Positions 18,217 through 25,391 of a stretch of 64,000 bases of DNA are shown piece after piece. The notes under the pieces are model-generated. The model was not told the DNA's origin. It did not search any database and worked only from the letters and a program-made list of their open reading frames with translations. The position numbers and the translations under genes were made by a program. Source of the stretch: Clostridium_X cadaveris (GTDB taxonomy: Bacteria; Bacillota; Clostridia; Clostridiales; Clostridiaceae); the NCBI RefSeq assembly GCF_039521325.1, contig NZ_BAAACD010000002.1; one strand, given 5' to 3'. Each line of letters opens with the position of its first letter. Position 1 is the stretch's first letter.

Positions 18217-18762
18217 ATGAAAAAATTTATATGTACAATTTGTGGATATGTTTATGAAGGGGAAGCAGCACCAGAAGTCTGTCCTCAATGTAAGGCACCA
18301 GCATCAAAGTTCGTAGAAAAGTCAGATGAAGAGATGTCATGGGCTGATGAACATAGAATCGGAGTTGCAAAAGATATAGATGAAAGAGTAATCGAAGGAT
18401 TAAACCAAAACTTCATGGGAGAATGTACAGAAGTAGGAATGTACTTAGCAATGAGTAGACAAGCTGATAGAGAAGGATACCCAGAAGTAGCAGAAGCATA
18501 TAAGAGAATAGCATTTGAAGAAGCAGAGCACGCAGCAAAATTTGCAGAATTATTAGGAGAAGTAGTTGCAGCAGATACAAAGAAGAACCTTCAAATGAGA
18601 GTAGATGCAGAGCATGGAGCATGTCAAGGAAAGAAAGACCTTGCAACTTTAGCTAAACAATTAGGACTAGATGCAATCCATGACACAGTACATGAAATGT
18701 GCAAAGATGAAGCAAGACATGGAATGGCATTCAAAGGATTATTAAACAGATATTTTAAATAA
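18217..18762 (+). CDS. Reverse rubrerythrin, copy 1
   Basis: 181 residues. The N-terminal rubredoxin domain binds one iron with CTICGYVYEG and CPQCKAP. The ferritin-like diiron domain follows, with Glu/His ligands in GECTEVGMYLAMSRQ, AFEEAEHAAKFAE, AEHGACQGK and DEARHGMAF. The domain order is the reverse of classical rubrerythrin and matches clostridial Rbr3A/Rbr3B, which reduce H2O2 and feed an NADH-dependent oxygen-detoxifying chain under PerR control. Start: ATG at 18217 after CAAGGAGGAAA; an in-frame ATG 27 nt upstream lies before the binding site. The protein appears identical to copy 3 (24678). It has its own promoter and terminator. Confidence 0.95.
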   Translation: MKKFICTICGYVYEGEAAPEVCPQCKAPASKFVEKSDEEMSWADEHRIGVAKDIDERVIEGLNQNFMGECTEVGMYLAMSRQADREGYPEVAEAYKRIAFEEAEHAAKFAELLGEVVAADTKKNLQMRVDAEHGACQGKKDLATLAKQLGLDAIHDTVHEMCKDEARHGMAFKGLLNRYFK

Positions 18763-18810
18763 GATTTAAATCTAACTCCTATAATATAAAAAGAATTTTA
18801 ACTCCCCCTA

Positions 18811-18845
18811 AAGGAACTGAATTTTACCATTCAGTTCCTTTTTTT
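18811..18845 (+). terminator. Terminator of rubrerythrin copy 1
   Basis: A perfect 11-bp stem (18811-18821 with 18830-18840), an 8-nt loop and a T-run. Confidence 0.88.
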
Positions 18846-18848
18846 ATC

Positions 18849-18897
18849 TTGATATACATAGATAATCGATGTATAATTAAAGCATAGATAATCTATG
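18849..18897 (+). promoter_or_regulatory. PadR promoter with two palindromic operators
   Basis: TTGATA (18849-18854) and TATAAT (18872-18877) with a 17-nt spacer. One palindrome, ATACATAGATAATCGATGTAT with a single mismatch, spans 18854-18874 across the promoter. A perfect 15-nt palindrome CATAGATAATCTATG lies at 18883-18897. The centres are 26 bp apart. PadR proteins usually repress their own operons through such sites, so autoregulation is likely. Confidence 0.75.
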
Positions 18898-18919
18898 TAT
18901 TAAATAATGAGGTGATTAT

Positions 18920-19264
18920 ATGAAAGTAGATAAGAGTTTAATTACAGGAAGTACAACTATGCTTGTTCTTAGTTTATTAAAAGATGGTGATAAGTATGGT
19001 TATGAGATGATAAAAGAATTAGAGAAGAAATCTGATGAAACTTTTAGCTTAAAAGAAGGAACTTTGTATCCTATTCTGCATGGCCTTGAAGTTGATGGTA
19101 TGGTAGAGTCCTATAGCAAAGAGTCTGAAATGGGAAGAAAGAGAAAATACTATAGGCTTACAAAAAAAGGACTTAGGCTTTTAGAAGAAAAAAAAGAAGA
19201 ATGGAATCTATTTGCTTCAAAGGTAAACAAAGTTTTAGGGGGATCAGGCTATGCCTTGGCGTAA
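18920..19264 (+). CDS. PadR-family transcriptional repressor
   Basis: 114 residues. The N-terminal winged helix matches PadR: TTMLVLSLLKDGDKYGYEMI, then LKEGTLYPILHGLE as recognition helix, then the wing GRKRKYYRLT, followed by a dimerising C-terminal helix. Short PadR proteins often control membrane protein genes next to them, and here a DUF1700-like gene overlaps its 3' end by 14 nt. TGAGGTGAT is the binding site. The two palindromes just upstream are the likely operators. The inducer is unknown. Confidence 0.92.
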   Translation: MKVDKSLITGSTTMLVLSLLKDGDKYGYEMIKELEKKSDETFSLKEGTLYPILHGLEVDGMVESYSKESEMGRKRKYYRLTKKGLRLLEEKKEEWNLFASKVNKVLGGSGYALA

Positions 19265-19955
19265 AGAGATAGAAGAATATCTGGACGAGATATGCAGTCA
19301 TGTGAAATACAAAAGAGATAGACAAGCTATAAGAGAAGAAATAGGCAGCCACATAAATGAACGAATATGGGATTTAAAACATGATGGAGTAAGCGAAGAA
19401 GAAGCTGTAGCAAAAGCTATCGAATCTATGGGAGATGCAGACACCATAGGAATATCCTTGAATAAGGTTCACAATCCTATATTGGGATGGATATTTTTTA
19501 TAACCAATATAGCAGCAAAAGTATCAATGGGTGCCTTAATATTTTTGTTTGCAGCTTCATTAATTTCAGAGCTTGAGCCCTTTGAGCCAGAGATTAGCAA
19601 AGATGACATAGCATATGAAGCAAAGCTCAATCTTAAAGGTAAGATTGATGATACAGCTGTAAAGTTTAAAAAGGTTATTTTATATAAAGATGGAGATGTG
19701 TGGATTGAGCTTTTGCAATATTCTACTACACTATCTGCTTTAAATAATAATTCAATTCTTTGGGGATTTGAAGCTTATACAGATGATGGAGAGATGGTAG
19801 AAGCTAGGTCTGGGAGTGAAAGAGGAGGAATGTTTTATAGAAGGTGTGCTATAAGCTTTAATGCAAAGGAATCAGAAAAAATAGTATTAGACTATGATAA
19901 ATACAATAGAAAGATGAGAATTGAAATACCTCTTACAGGTCAAGAGGATGAGTAA
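19251..19955 (+). CDS. Membrane protein with permease-prefix/DUF1700-like N-terminus
   Basis: 234 residues. The N-terminal ~75 residues (EIEEYLDEICSHVKYKRD, then EEIGSHINERIWDL and SEEEAVAKAIESMGD) match the helical domain often found on PadR-linked membrane proteins. One or two membrane segments follow at ~80-115, and the last ~115 residues form a probable extracytoplasmic β-rich domain without known motifs. The gene starts within the end of padR (14-nt overlap) and overlaps the next gene by 8 nt, so all three are coupled. A role in sensing or tuning an envelope signal is inferred only from context. Confidence 0.75.
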   Translation: MPWRKEIEEYLDEICSHVKYKRDRQAIREEIGSHINERIWDLKHDGVSEEEAVAKAIESMGDADTIGISLNKVHNPILGWIFFITNIAAKVSMGALIFLFAASLISELEPFEPEISKDDIAYEAKLNLKGKIDDTAVKFKKVILYKDGDVWIELLQYSTTLSALNNNSILWGFEAYTDDGEMVEARSGSERGGMFYRRCAISFNAKESEKIVLDYDKYNRKMRIEIPLTGQEDE

Positions 19956-20538
19956 AAGAAAAAAGTTTGTAGTGAATTTTATAATTTTAATTTTTGTGGT
20001 CTTATTTATGCTAGGTGTCGTGTATGAATTTAGATTTACGCCTTTGGGAGTTCACAAAGCAATAGAGAAAAAAAGTTACTATGGACCATCAGAAATAATA
20101 AATATCATAGAAGAGGATGATGAAGTCATATATGTGTCTAAATATGACAGGTGGAATTCCGTTGACAGTGCTACAAGGAATAAATTTGGATTGTGGAGCA
20201 GAAAAAATTCACCATATATAATAGAAAATAAAAAGGACAAGCCGCTTACTATAAATCCATATTATTTTGGACAAGCTATTGATGAAAAACACACAAGATA
20301 TGAATGGATGATTTGGGGAGTAATAAATGATGAGAATATAAAAGATGTGAAACTTATCATTATGGATGATGGAAATCTAGAAGTTCTAGAAGAAAATCAT
20401 ATGAAAGGTGTCACCTATGTATTCCGGTGGGATAGCAGTAGACAAAATTATGAGGATAGAGACCTAATGGTAGTTGGTTTGGATGAAAATGAAAATACTA
20501 TATATAAAGTAAGCTATAGAGGACAAGAATATAAATAG
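19948..20538 (+). CDS. Single-pass membrane protein of unknown function in the PadR operon
   Basis: 196 residues. A basic start (MSKRKKF) leads into one membrane helix (residues ~9-27), and the rest is outside. No known domain is recognised. The external part contains several Trp/Tyr-rich strands (for example RYEWMIWGVIND) and repeated short acidic turns. Start: ATG at 19948, which overlaps the previous stop region by 8 nt, with AAGAGG just upstream; the frame is open further 5' but only inside the preceding gene. It likely works with the preceding membrane protein. A hairpin terminator follows 9 nt after the stop codon. Confidence 0.7.
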   Translation: MSKRKKFVVNFIILIFVVLFMLGVVYEFRFTPLGVHKAIEKKSYYGPSEIINIIEEDDEVIYVSKYDRWNSVDSATRNKFGLWSRKNSPYIIENKKDKPLTINPYYFGQAIDEKHTRYEWMIWGVINDENIKDVKLIIMDDGNLEVLEENHMKGVTYVFRWDSSRQNYEDRDLMVVGLDENENTIYKVSYRGQEYK

Positions 20539-20547
20539 AAGATGTAT

Positions 20548-20579
20548 AGGGGATAGCAGCAGTGCTATCTCCTGTTTTT
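20548..20579 (+). terminator. Terminator of the PadR operon
   Basis: An 11-bp stem (20548-20558 with 20563-20573, one G-U pair), a 4-nt loop and a T5 run. Confidence 0.85.
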
Positions 20580-20589
20580 GTGAAGAATT

Positions 20590-21162
20590 CTAGAAACTTA
20601 CAAATTCATCTATAGCTAAGAGTATAAGCGCTCCTTTTATAGAAAAACGATGGGATAGTACAAATTCTTTAGCTTCACTTATTGGGATTTTTAAAACTTC
20701 AAGCTCCTCGCTATCTTCTATGTGCTCATTTGTTATTTCACCCTCAACATCCATTTTCACTACAGCTGTGGTTTCGTCGCAGATTCCTACAGAAGAAAAA
20801 GAAGGCCTTAAAACCACTTTCAAACTTTTGCACTTTAAACCTGTTTCTTCAAACAATTCTCTTTTAGCAGCATACTCAAAATTCTCATCTTTATCAACCA
20901 TTCCAGAAGGCAGTTCATATATGTAATCATTTATTGCTGGTCTATATTGCTTTACTAAAACTACCTCATTGCCACTAGTGATTGGTATCACTATGACACC
21001 ATCACAGATATCATAATTTTTTGTGAGACATATAAGATCTTTTTTCTTTCGCCTGCTTATTATAAAATAATCTTTAGGATTTCCTTTTCTATTTAAAAGG
21101 TTTAGCTTGAATAAATTAATATATTTACCTTCCCAAAGAGAAATTACATCTAATAAAGTCAT
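20590..21162 (-). CDS. Nudix hydrolase (ADP-ribose pyrophosphatase-like)
   Basis: 190 residues. The Nudix box is complete: G, then E after 5 residues, and RELFEETGL (from GMVDKDENFEYAAKRE). The preceding strand VVLVKQYRPAINDYIYELPSG is typical of the ADP-sugar branch, which hydrolyses ADP-ribose to AMP and ribose-5-phosphate. TTGGAGGTCT lies upstream of the ATG on the minus strand. It stands alone, convergent with the PadR operon. The exact substrate among nucleoside diphosphate derivatives is not certain. Confidence 0.88.
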   Translation of the reverse strand: MTLLDVISLWEGKYINLFKLNLLNRKGNPKDYFIISRRKKKDLICLTKNYDICDGVIVIPITSGNEVVLVKQYRPAINDYIYELPSGMVDKDENFEYAAKRELFEETGLKCKSLKVVLRPSFSSVGICDETTAVVKMDVEGEITNEHIEDSEELEVLKIPISEAKEFVLSHRFSIKGALILLAIDEFVSF

Positions 21163-21335
21163 TTCTAAAGACCTCCAATAAAAAAATAAATTTCAATTAT
21201 TATTTTTAACATATTTACTAATACTTATATAAGTAATTTCATCCAAATATTAATGAAAAATATGTATAACTATATTTAAGTAAATTGTACGTTGAAGTTT
21301 TACTTTATAATTAAGAAAAAGAAAAATCTTTATAA

Positions 21336-21366
21336 TTGCAACCTTTATCGATGTTAATTTATCTAA
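21336..21366 (+). promoter_or_regulatory. Candidate ECF-sigma autoregulated promoter
   Basis: TTGCAACCTTT (21336-21346) and TCTAA (21362-21366) are about 16 nt apart. The AAC-containing -35 box resembles that of ECF sigma factors and sits about 50 nt before the ECF sigma gene. The remainder of the 252-nt gap to the Nudix gene is A/T-rich with nothing else seen. Confidence 0.45.
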
Positions 21367-21414
21367 TAGGAGTAAAAGATTTAAATTGTGCAATTTAAAG
21401 ACAAGAGGTGAACC

Positions 21415-21924
21415 ATGGAAATACTAATATACAAAGCTCAGAGAGGAAACAGAGAAGCTTTTATTAAAGCAATAAACAGCTGTACAAAACAATTATATAA
21501 GATAGGAAAGAGTATGAGACTTAATGATGAGGATATCGGTGATGCTATGCAGGAAACTATCCTAACAGCCTATAAAAAAATAAATACATTAAAAGAACCA
21601 AAATTTTTCAAAACATGGCTCGTTAGAATATTTATTAATAAATGCAATTCGATTTTAAATAGTAATAAAAAGATAGTTTTATTAGATGATTTTAAAGCCG
21701 TAGAAGAAGTTTGTGAAGTATCATCAAATGAAGATTTGCAAGATGCAATAGATCAGCTAAAGGAAGACTATAAGAATGTTATCAATTTATATTACATCAT
21801 GGGATACTCCATAAGAGAAATTTCTTATATATTAGAGGAAAAGGAAGGTACAGTAAAATCTAAGCTCAGCAGAGCTAGAAGTGAACTTAGAAAAGTTTAT
21901 AAGAGTAAAGGGGAGGTAATTTAA
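21415..21924 (+). CDS. ECF-type RNA polymerase sigma factor
   Basis: 169 residues. Region 2 spans ~10-75 (GDAMQETILTAYKKI, then FKTWLVRIFINKCNS). Region 4 spans ~105-160 (YKNVINLYYIMGYSIREISYILEEKEGTVKSKLSRAR), a clear helix-turn-helix. It is similar in size and motifs to the SigV/SigW-like group and should direct transcription of envelope-stress genes when its anti-sigma partner releases it. GAGGTGAACC precedes the ATG. The partner gene starts 3 nt after its stop. The candidate promoter above would give positive autoregulation. Confidence 0.92.
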   Translation: MEILIYKAQRGNREAFIKAINSCTKQLYKIGKSMRLNDEDIGDAMQETILTAYKKINTLKEPKFFKTWLVRIFINKCNSILNSNKKIVLLDDFKAVEEVCEVSSNEDLQDAIDQLKEDYKNVINLYYIMGYSIREISYILEEKEGTVKSKLSRARSELRKVYKSKGEVI

Positions 21925-21927
21925 GTA

Positions 21928-22974
21928 ATGGATAATTTAGAAAAGGAATTATTTGAATTAAATAAGAATGATTTTGAGATTCCAGAGGAAGTATCAAATA
22001 AAATAAATATGGCTTTTGATGAGATAAGAAGTGAAGAAAAGGGAAGGAAAAAGAATAAGCATATGAAAAAAACATATATTGCAGCAGCAGGTTTGGCACT
22101 TGCGCTTATGATAGGGACTTCAACACCAGTAAAAGCTATTGTTGAAAAATTTATATTCAATTTCTATAATGCAGGGGTAGAAGAGGCTGCAAAACAGGAT
22201 TATGTGCAGCATATATCCGATAAAAAGATATCTACATCTAAATATGATATAGAACTGAAAAATATATTAGTAGATAGAGCCAACATAGCTCTTGACTTTG
22301 AATTAAATATTCATGACAAGAATCTTCTTGAAAATACGAAGTATATGGATGCAAATATAGAATTATATGATGATAAGGGAAATGTAGTTGATAAAGATGG
22401 TGTTGCTGGAGCAATCGGAGGGACGAAATATTCTATAAATTATAAGGATATAGAAAACAATAAATTAGGACTAAATGTACTGTATCCTTCAGCTTCAGCA
22501 GAGATACCTAAAATTAATGGTTTAAAAATAGTTGTAAAAGATATATTCTTTAGAAATCCATATGAAGATAAAGCTATAGAAGTTTCAAGGAATCTAAACT
22601 GGGAAATGAATATTAATTTAGATGGGAAGTTTGCAGAAAATAGGGAGGTTCCGTATAAAGCAATTACAGAATCTAAAAATTTTAAAGTTAATAATGCAAT
22701 GGCACTTCCAACAGGAATGTTTATCGATATAAACTATTTTCCACAAGGTCATTACGAAAATCTTATGCACAAGATAACCCTAGTAGATGATAACGGAAAT
22801 AGGTATAAGAGCAGTGGAAGTGCAAGAATGAATACACTTACTAATGGAGGAGACTCATATCAATCTACATTCCAAGGATTAAGTTCTTTTACTTGCACTG
22901 ACAGTTTTACTATAGAAATAGAAAATCCAGATGGAGTTACAGTAGATAAAATAAGAATGGAAAGACAAAACTAA
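21928..22974 (+). CDS. Membrane-bound anti-sigma factor (DUF4179-type)
   Basis: 348 residues. An acidic/helical cytoplasmic start of ~45 residues precedes one membrane helix (~50-70, YIAAAGLALALMIG). A conserved TPVKAIVEKF segment follows just outside, as in DUF4179 anti-sigma proteins paired with clostridial ECF factors. The ~275-residue external part is β-rich and presumably senses the signal. It lies 3 nt after the sigma gene, so both are coupled. The signal is unknown. A terminator follows. Confidence 0.85.
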   Translation: MDNLEKELFELNKNDFEIPEEVSNKINMAFDEIRSEEKGRKKNKHMKKTYIAAAGLALALMIGTSTPVKAIVEKFIFNFYNAGVEEAAKQDYVQHISDKKISTSKYDIELKNILVDRANIALDFELNIHDKNLLENTKYMDANIELYDDKGNVVDKDGVAGAIGGTKYSINYKDIENNKLGLNVLYPSASAEIPKINGLKIVVKDIFFRNPYEDKAIEVSRNLNWEMNINLDGKFAENREVPYKAITESKNFKVNNAMALPTGMFIDINYFPQGHYENLMHKITLVDDNGNRYKSSGSARMNTLTNGGDSYQSTFQGLSSFTCTDSFTIEIENPDGVTVDKIRMERQN

Positions 22975-23004
22975 ATAAGAGATTAAAGAATTTTAATTAT
23001 ATCA

Positions 23005-23041
23005 AAGCACCGAAAATAAATCATATTTCGGTGCTTCTTTT
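23005..23041 (+). terminator. Terminator of the ECF sigma operon
   Basis: A perfect 11-bp stem (23005-23015 with 23026-23036), a 10-nt loop and a T-rich tail. Confidence 0.85.
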
Positions 23042-23079
23042 TACTTAAAAATAATTTTATAAAAAATATCTATTATTTG

Positions 23080-23108
23080 TTGACAATAATTATTTGTTAT
23101 GATATTAT
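23080..23108 (+). promoter_or_regulatory. Promoter of reverse rubrerythrin copy 2
   Basis: TTGACA (23080-23085), a 17-nt spacer and TATTAT (23103-23108). The block is nearly the same as those before copies 1 and 3, and the similarity extends about 20 nt upstream of the -35 box. Confidence 0.75.
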
Positions 23109-23218
23109 AAGTACATAGACAACAATAAAATAAATCAACAACGAAAGATGAATTAGAAATAAAGAATTAAATTAAAGATAGAATAAATAATAGTTAAAAT
23201 TCAAGGAGGAAATATATT

Positions 23219-23704
23219 ATGAAAAAATTTATATGTACAATTTGTGGATATGTTTATGAAGGAGAAGCAGCACCAGAAGTCTGTCCTCAATGTAAGGCAC
23301 CAGCATCAAAGTTTGTAGAAAAGTCAGATGAAGAGATGTCATGGGCTGATGAGCACAGAATCGGAGTTGCAAAAGATATAGATGAAAGAGTAATCGAAGG
23401 ATTAAACCAAAACTTCATGGGAGAATGTACAGAAGTAGGANNNNNNNNNNNNNNNNNNGAAGAAGCAGAGCACGCAGCAAAATTTGCAGAATTATTAGGA
23501 GAAGTAGTTGCAGCAGATACAAAGAAGAACCTTCAAATGAGAGTAGATGCAGAGCATGGAGCATGCCAAGGAAAGAAAGACCTTTCAACTTTAGCTAAGC
23601 AATTAGGATTAGATGCAATCCATGATACAGTACATGAAATGTGTAAAGATGAAGCAAGACATGGAATGGCATTCAAAGGATTATTAGACAGATATTTTAA
23701 CTAA
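23219..23704 (+). CDS. Reverse rubrerythrin, copy 2 (contains an assembly gap)
   Basis: Same N-terminal rubredoxin domain and C-terminal diiron domain as copies 1 and 3, with the same CAAGGAGGAAA site before the ATG. The frame is interrupted at 23441-23458 by 18 N. Compared with the other copies, 26 residues are missing there (from the Met of MYLAMSRQ to the Phe before EEAEHAAK), which is 78 nt, so the gap is 60 nt too short although in frame. Real differences from copies 1/3 include DLSTLAK instead of DLATLAK and a final LLDRYFN instead of LLNRYFK. The gene is almost certainly intact in the organism. Function as for copy 1. Confidence 0.9.
   Translation: MKKFICTICGYVYEGEAAPEVCPQCKAPASKFVEKSDEEMSWADEHRIGVAKDIDERVIEGLNQNFMGECTEVGXXXXXXEEAEHAAKFAELLGEVVAADTKKNLQMRVDAEHGACQGKKDLSTLAKQLGLDAIHDTVHEMCKDEARHGMAFKGLLDRYFN
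23441..23458. other. Assembly gap (18 N) of understated length
   Basis: Eighteen N replace a segment that is 78 nt long in the two sister genes. The gap sits in the part where the three copies are most alike, as expected when reads cannot be placed uniquely. Confidence 0.95.
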
Positions 23705-23779
23705 AAACTAAATCCTAACACATAAATAAGTAATACCAATAAATATTCCCAATCATTACAACAAAATCCGCTGATATAT

Positions 23780-23824
23780 AGAATTCTAGATCATAGCAAA
23801 GCCGTGATCTAGAATTCTTTTTTA
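23780..23824 (+). terminator. Terminator of rubrerythrin copy 2
   Basis: A perfect 14-bp stem (23780-23793 with 23805-23818), an 11-nt loop and a T-run. Confidence 0.88.
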
Positions 23825-23930
23825 TAAACTAAATTAATAGATTCATATAAAAGAATATATAATAAAAATATAAGCTATCTGATATAATAGTAAATAATAC
23901 CAAAATAGAATTTAAGAGGTGATTTCAAGT

Positions 23931-24257
23931 ATGTGGACTTTTATACTTATTGTTGCAACAGCACTTATAATAGCTATAATTCTTTCTAAGAAATCTACAA
24001 TAAAGATTAATGGAAAAGAAATAAGCGGAATGAAGAAAATTCCCTATGGATTTATTGCTATATTGATAGCTGCTTTAGGAATAATTTTTGCCATAGCTTT
24101 AGTAGCTATTTTTGTAGGATTAGGACTTGGTATAATTGGAATTGTAGCCATATTGATTCTTATTGCTATACCTATAGTATTACTTATAGCATACTTCACA
24201 ACGGGAATAACGATAAATGATAAGATTTATAGATTTAAAAAAAATAAAGATAGATAA
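23931..24257 (+). CDS. Small hydrophobic membrane protein, unknown function
   Basis: 108 residues. There are three hydrophobic segments: ~2-20 (WTFILIVATALIIAIIL), ~42-67 and ~68-92, the last two rich in Ile/Val/Gly. A short basic tail (YRFKKNKDR) ends the protein. A polar β-hairpin-like stretch TIKINGKEISGMKKI lies between helices 1 and 2, and a similar TGITINDKIYRF comes at the end. No family is recognised. Start: ATG at 23931, about 11 nt after AAGAGG; a GTG 12 nt earlier falls in that binding site. It sits alone between rubrerythrin copies 2 and 3. Confidence 0.65.
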   Translation: MWTFILIVATALIIAIILSKKSTIKINGKEISGMKKIPYGFIAILIAALGIIFAIALVAIFVGLGLGIIGIVAILILIAIPIVLLIAYFTTGITINDKIYRFKKNKDR

Positions 24258-24512
24258 TATACACTTTATCATGTCAATTTGTTTTTCATCTTTATTAGCT
24301 GTGAAACCTAGCTTAGTATAGAGATGAATGGCATTTTCATTACATTCATCTGCCATGAGAAAAGCTCTTGTTGCACCATGTTTTTTTCATGATCTCTTTG
24401 AACGATTATAGCGAAATCTTTAGAACCACCATCTACCGCTGAAGGTTCAGTACCATTTATCCATTCTTCTGTCTGACTGCTAAAACCTCTGCTTTGATTT
24501 CTACAGGATTAA
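24252..24512 (-). pseudogene. Remnant of a GNAT acetyltransferase gene
   Basis: Read on the minus strand, one frame gives QTEEWINGTEPSAVDGGSKD followed by FAIIVQRDHEK. After a shift at a T7 run (24381-24387) a second frame gives HGATRAFLMADECNENA and then IHLYTKLGF. The latter is the classical C-terminal N-A-x-x-L-Y-x-K-x-G-F motif of GNAT enzymes. The start is missing and the frame is broken, so this is a decayed fragment. It partly fills the 420-nt stretch 24258-24677. The rest of that stretch holds the promoter and leader of rubrerythrin copy 3. Confidence 0.65.
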
Positions 24513-24549
24513 AACAAAGAAATAAAATTATAAAAATATCTATTATTTG

Positions 24550-24578
24550 TTGACAATTATTATTTGTTATGATATTAT
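24550..24578 (+). promoter_or_regulatory. Promoter of reverse rubrerythrin copy 3
   Basis: TTGACA (24550-24555), a 17-nt spacer and TATTAT (24573-24578). The block is near-identical to those before copies 1 and 2. Confidence 0.75.
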
Positions 24579-24677
24579 AAATACATAGAGAACAAGAGAA
24601 AAATAAATCAATATACAAAAGAAAAAGTAATTAAAGAGATTAATATAAAAAATGTTTTTTCAAGGAGGAAATATATT

Positions 24678-25223
24678 ATGAAAAAATTTATATGTACAAT
24701 TTGTGGATATGTTTATGAAGGGGAAGCAGCACCAGAAGTCTGTCCTCAATGTAAGGCACCAGCATCAAAGTTCGTAGAAAAGTCAGATGAAGAGATGTCA
24801 TGGGCTGATGAACATAGAATCGGAGTTGCAAAAGATATAGATGAAAGAGTAATCGAAGGATTAAACCAAAACTTCATGGGAGAATGTACAGAAGTAGGAA
24901 TGTACTTAGCAATGAGTAGACAAGCAGATAGAGAAGGATACCCAGAAGTAGCAGAAGCATACAAGAGAATAGCATTTGAAGAAGCAGAGCACGCAGCAAA
25001 ATTCGCAGAATTATTAGGAGAAGTAGTTGCAGCAGATACAAAGAAGAACCTTCAAATGAGAGTAGATGCAGAGCATGGAGCATGTCAAGGAAAGAAAGAC
25101 CTTGCAACTTTAGCTAAACAATTAGGACTAGATGCAATCCATGACACAGTACATGAAATGTGCAAAGATGAAGCAAGACATGGAATGGCATTCAAAGGAT
25201 TATTAAACAGATATTTTAAATAA
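24678..25223 (+). CDS. Reverse rubrerythrin, copy 3
   Basis: 181 residues, with a protein sequence that appears identical to copy 1 (18217); only a few silent base changes are seen, such as GCT/GCA and TTT/TTC codons. The domain order is rubredoxin (CTICGY, CPQCKAP) and then diiron ferritin-like domain, so it is a reverse rubrerythrin that reduces peroxide in the cytoplasm. CAAGGAGGAAA lies before the ATG. Its own promoter and terminator make it an independent unit. The near-identity of two genes 6.4 kb apart, including promoters, points to recent duplication or gene conversion. Confidence 0.95.
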   Translation: MKKFICTICGYVYEGEAAPEVCPQCKAPASKFVEKSDEEMSWADEHRIGVAKDIDERVIEGLNQNFMGECTEVGMYLAMSRQADREGYPEVAEAYKRIAFEEAEHAAKFAELLGEVVAADTKKNLQMRVDAEHGACQGKKDLATLAKQLGLDAIHDTVHEMCKDEARHGMAFKGLLNRYFK

Positions 25224-25263
25224 AATAAATATATAGTATAAATTCATATCTATCTAGCAACAG

Positions 25264-25295
25264 GGTCAAACTCAAATCGAGTTTGACCTATTTTT
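25264..25295 (+). terminator. Terminator of rubrerythrin copy 3
   Basis: A perfect 10-bp stem (25264-25273 with 25279-25288), a 5-nt loop and a T-run. Confidence 0.87.
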
Positions 25296-25391
25296 TATGT
25301 CGTCATAAGTAAAAAGAAAAATGTTAAATTATTATGATAATTTTGTTATAATGATAGGATAATAAATGGGAAACAGCTTGGGGGAAGATGT

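Noticed and set aside
18413..18646. Leucine-rich minus-strand frames inside the rubrerythrin genes (also at 24874-25107)
   Set aside because: Complement of A/G-rich codons of a conserved gene; no start signals; present only as a shadow.
23219..23704. Reading rubrerythrin copy 2 as a naturally truncated 161-residue gene
   Set aside because: The loss coincides exactly with a run of N; the flanking sequence matches the intact copies on both sides.
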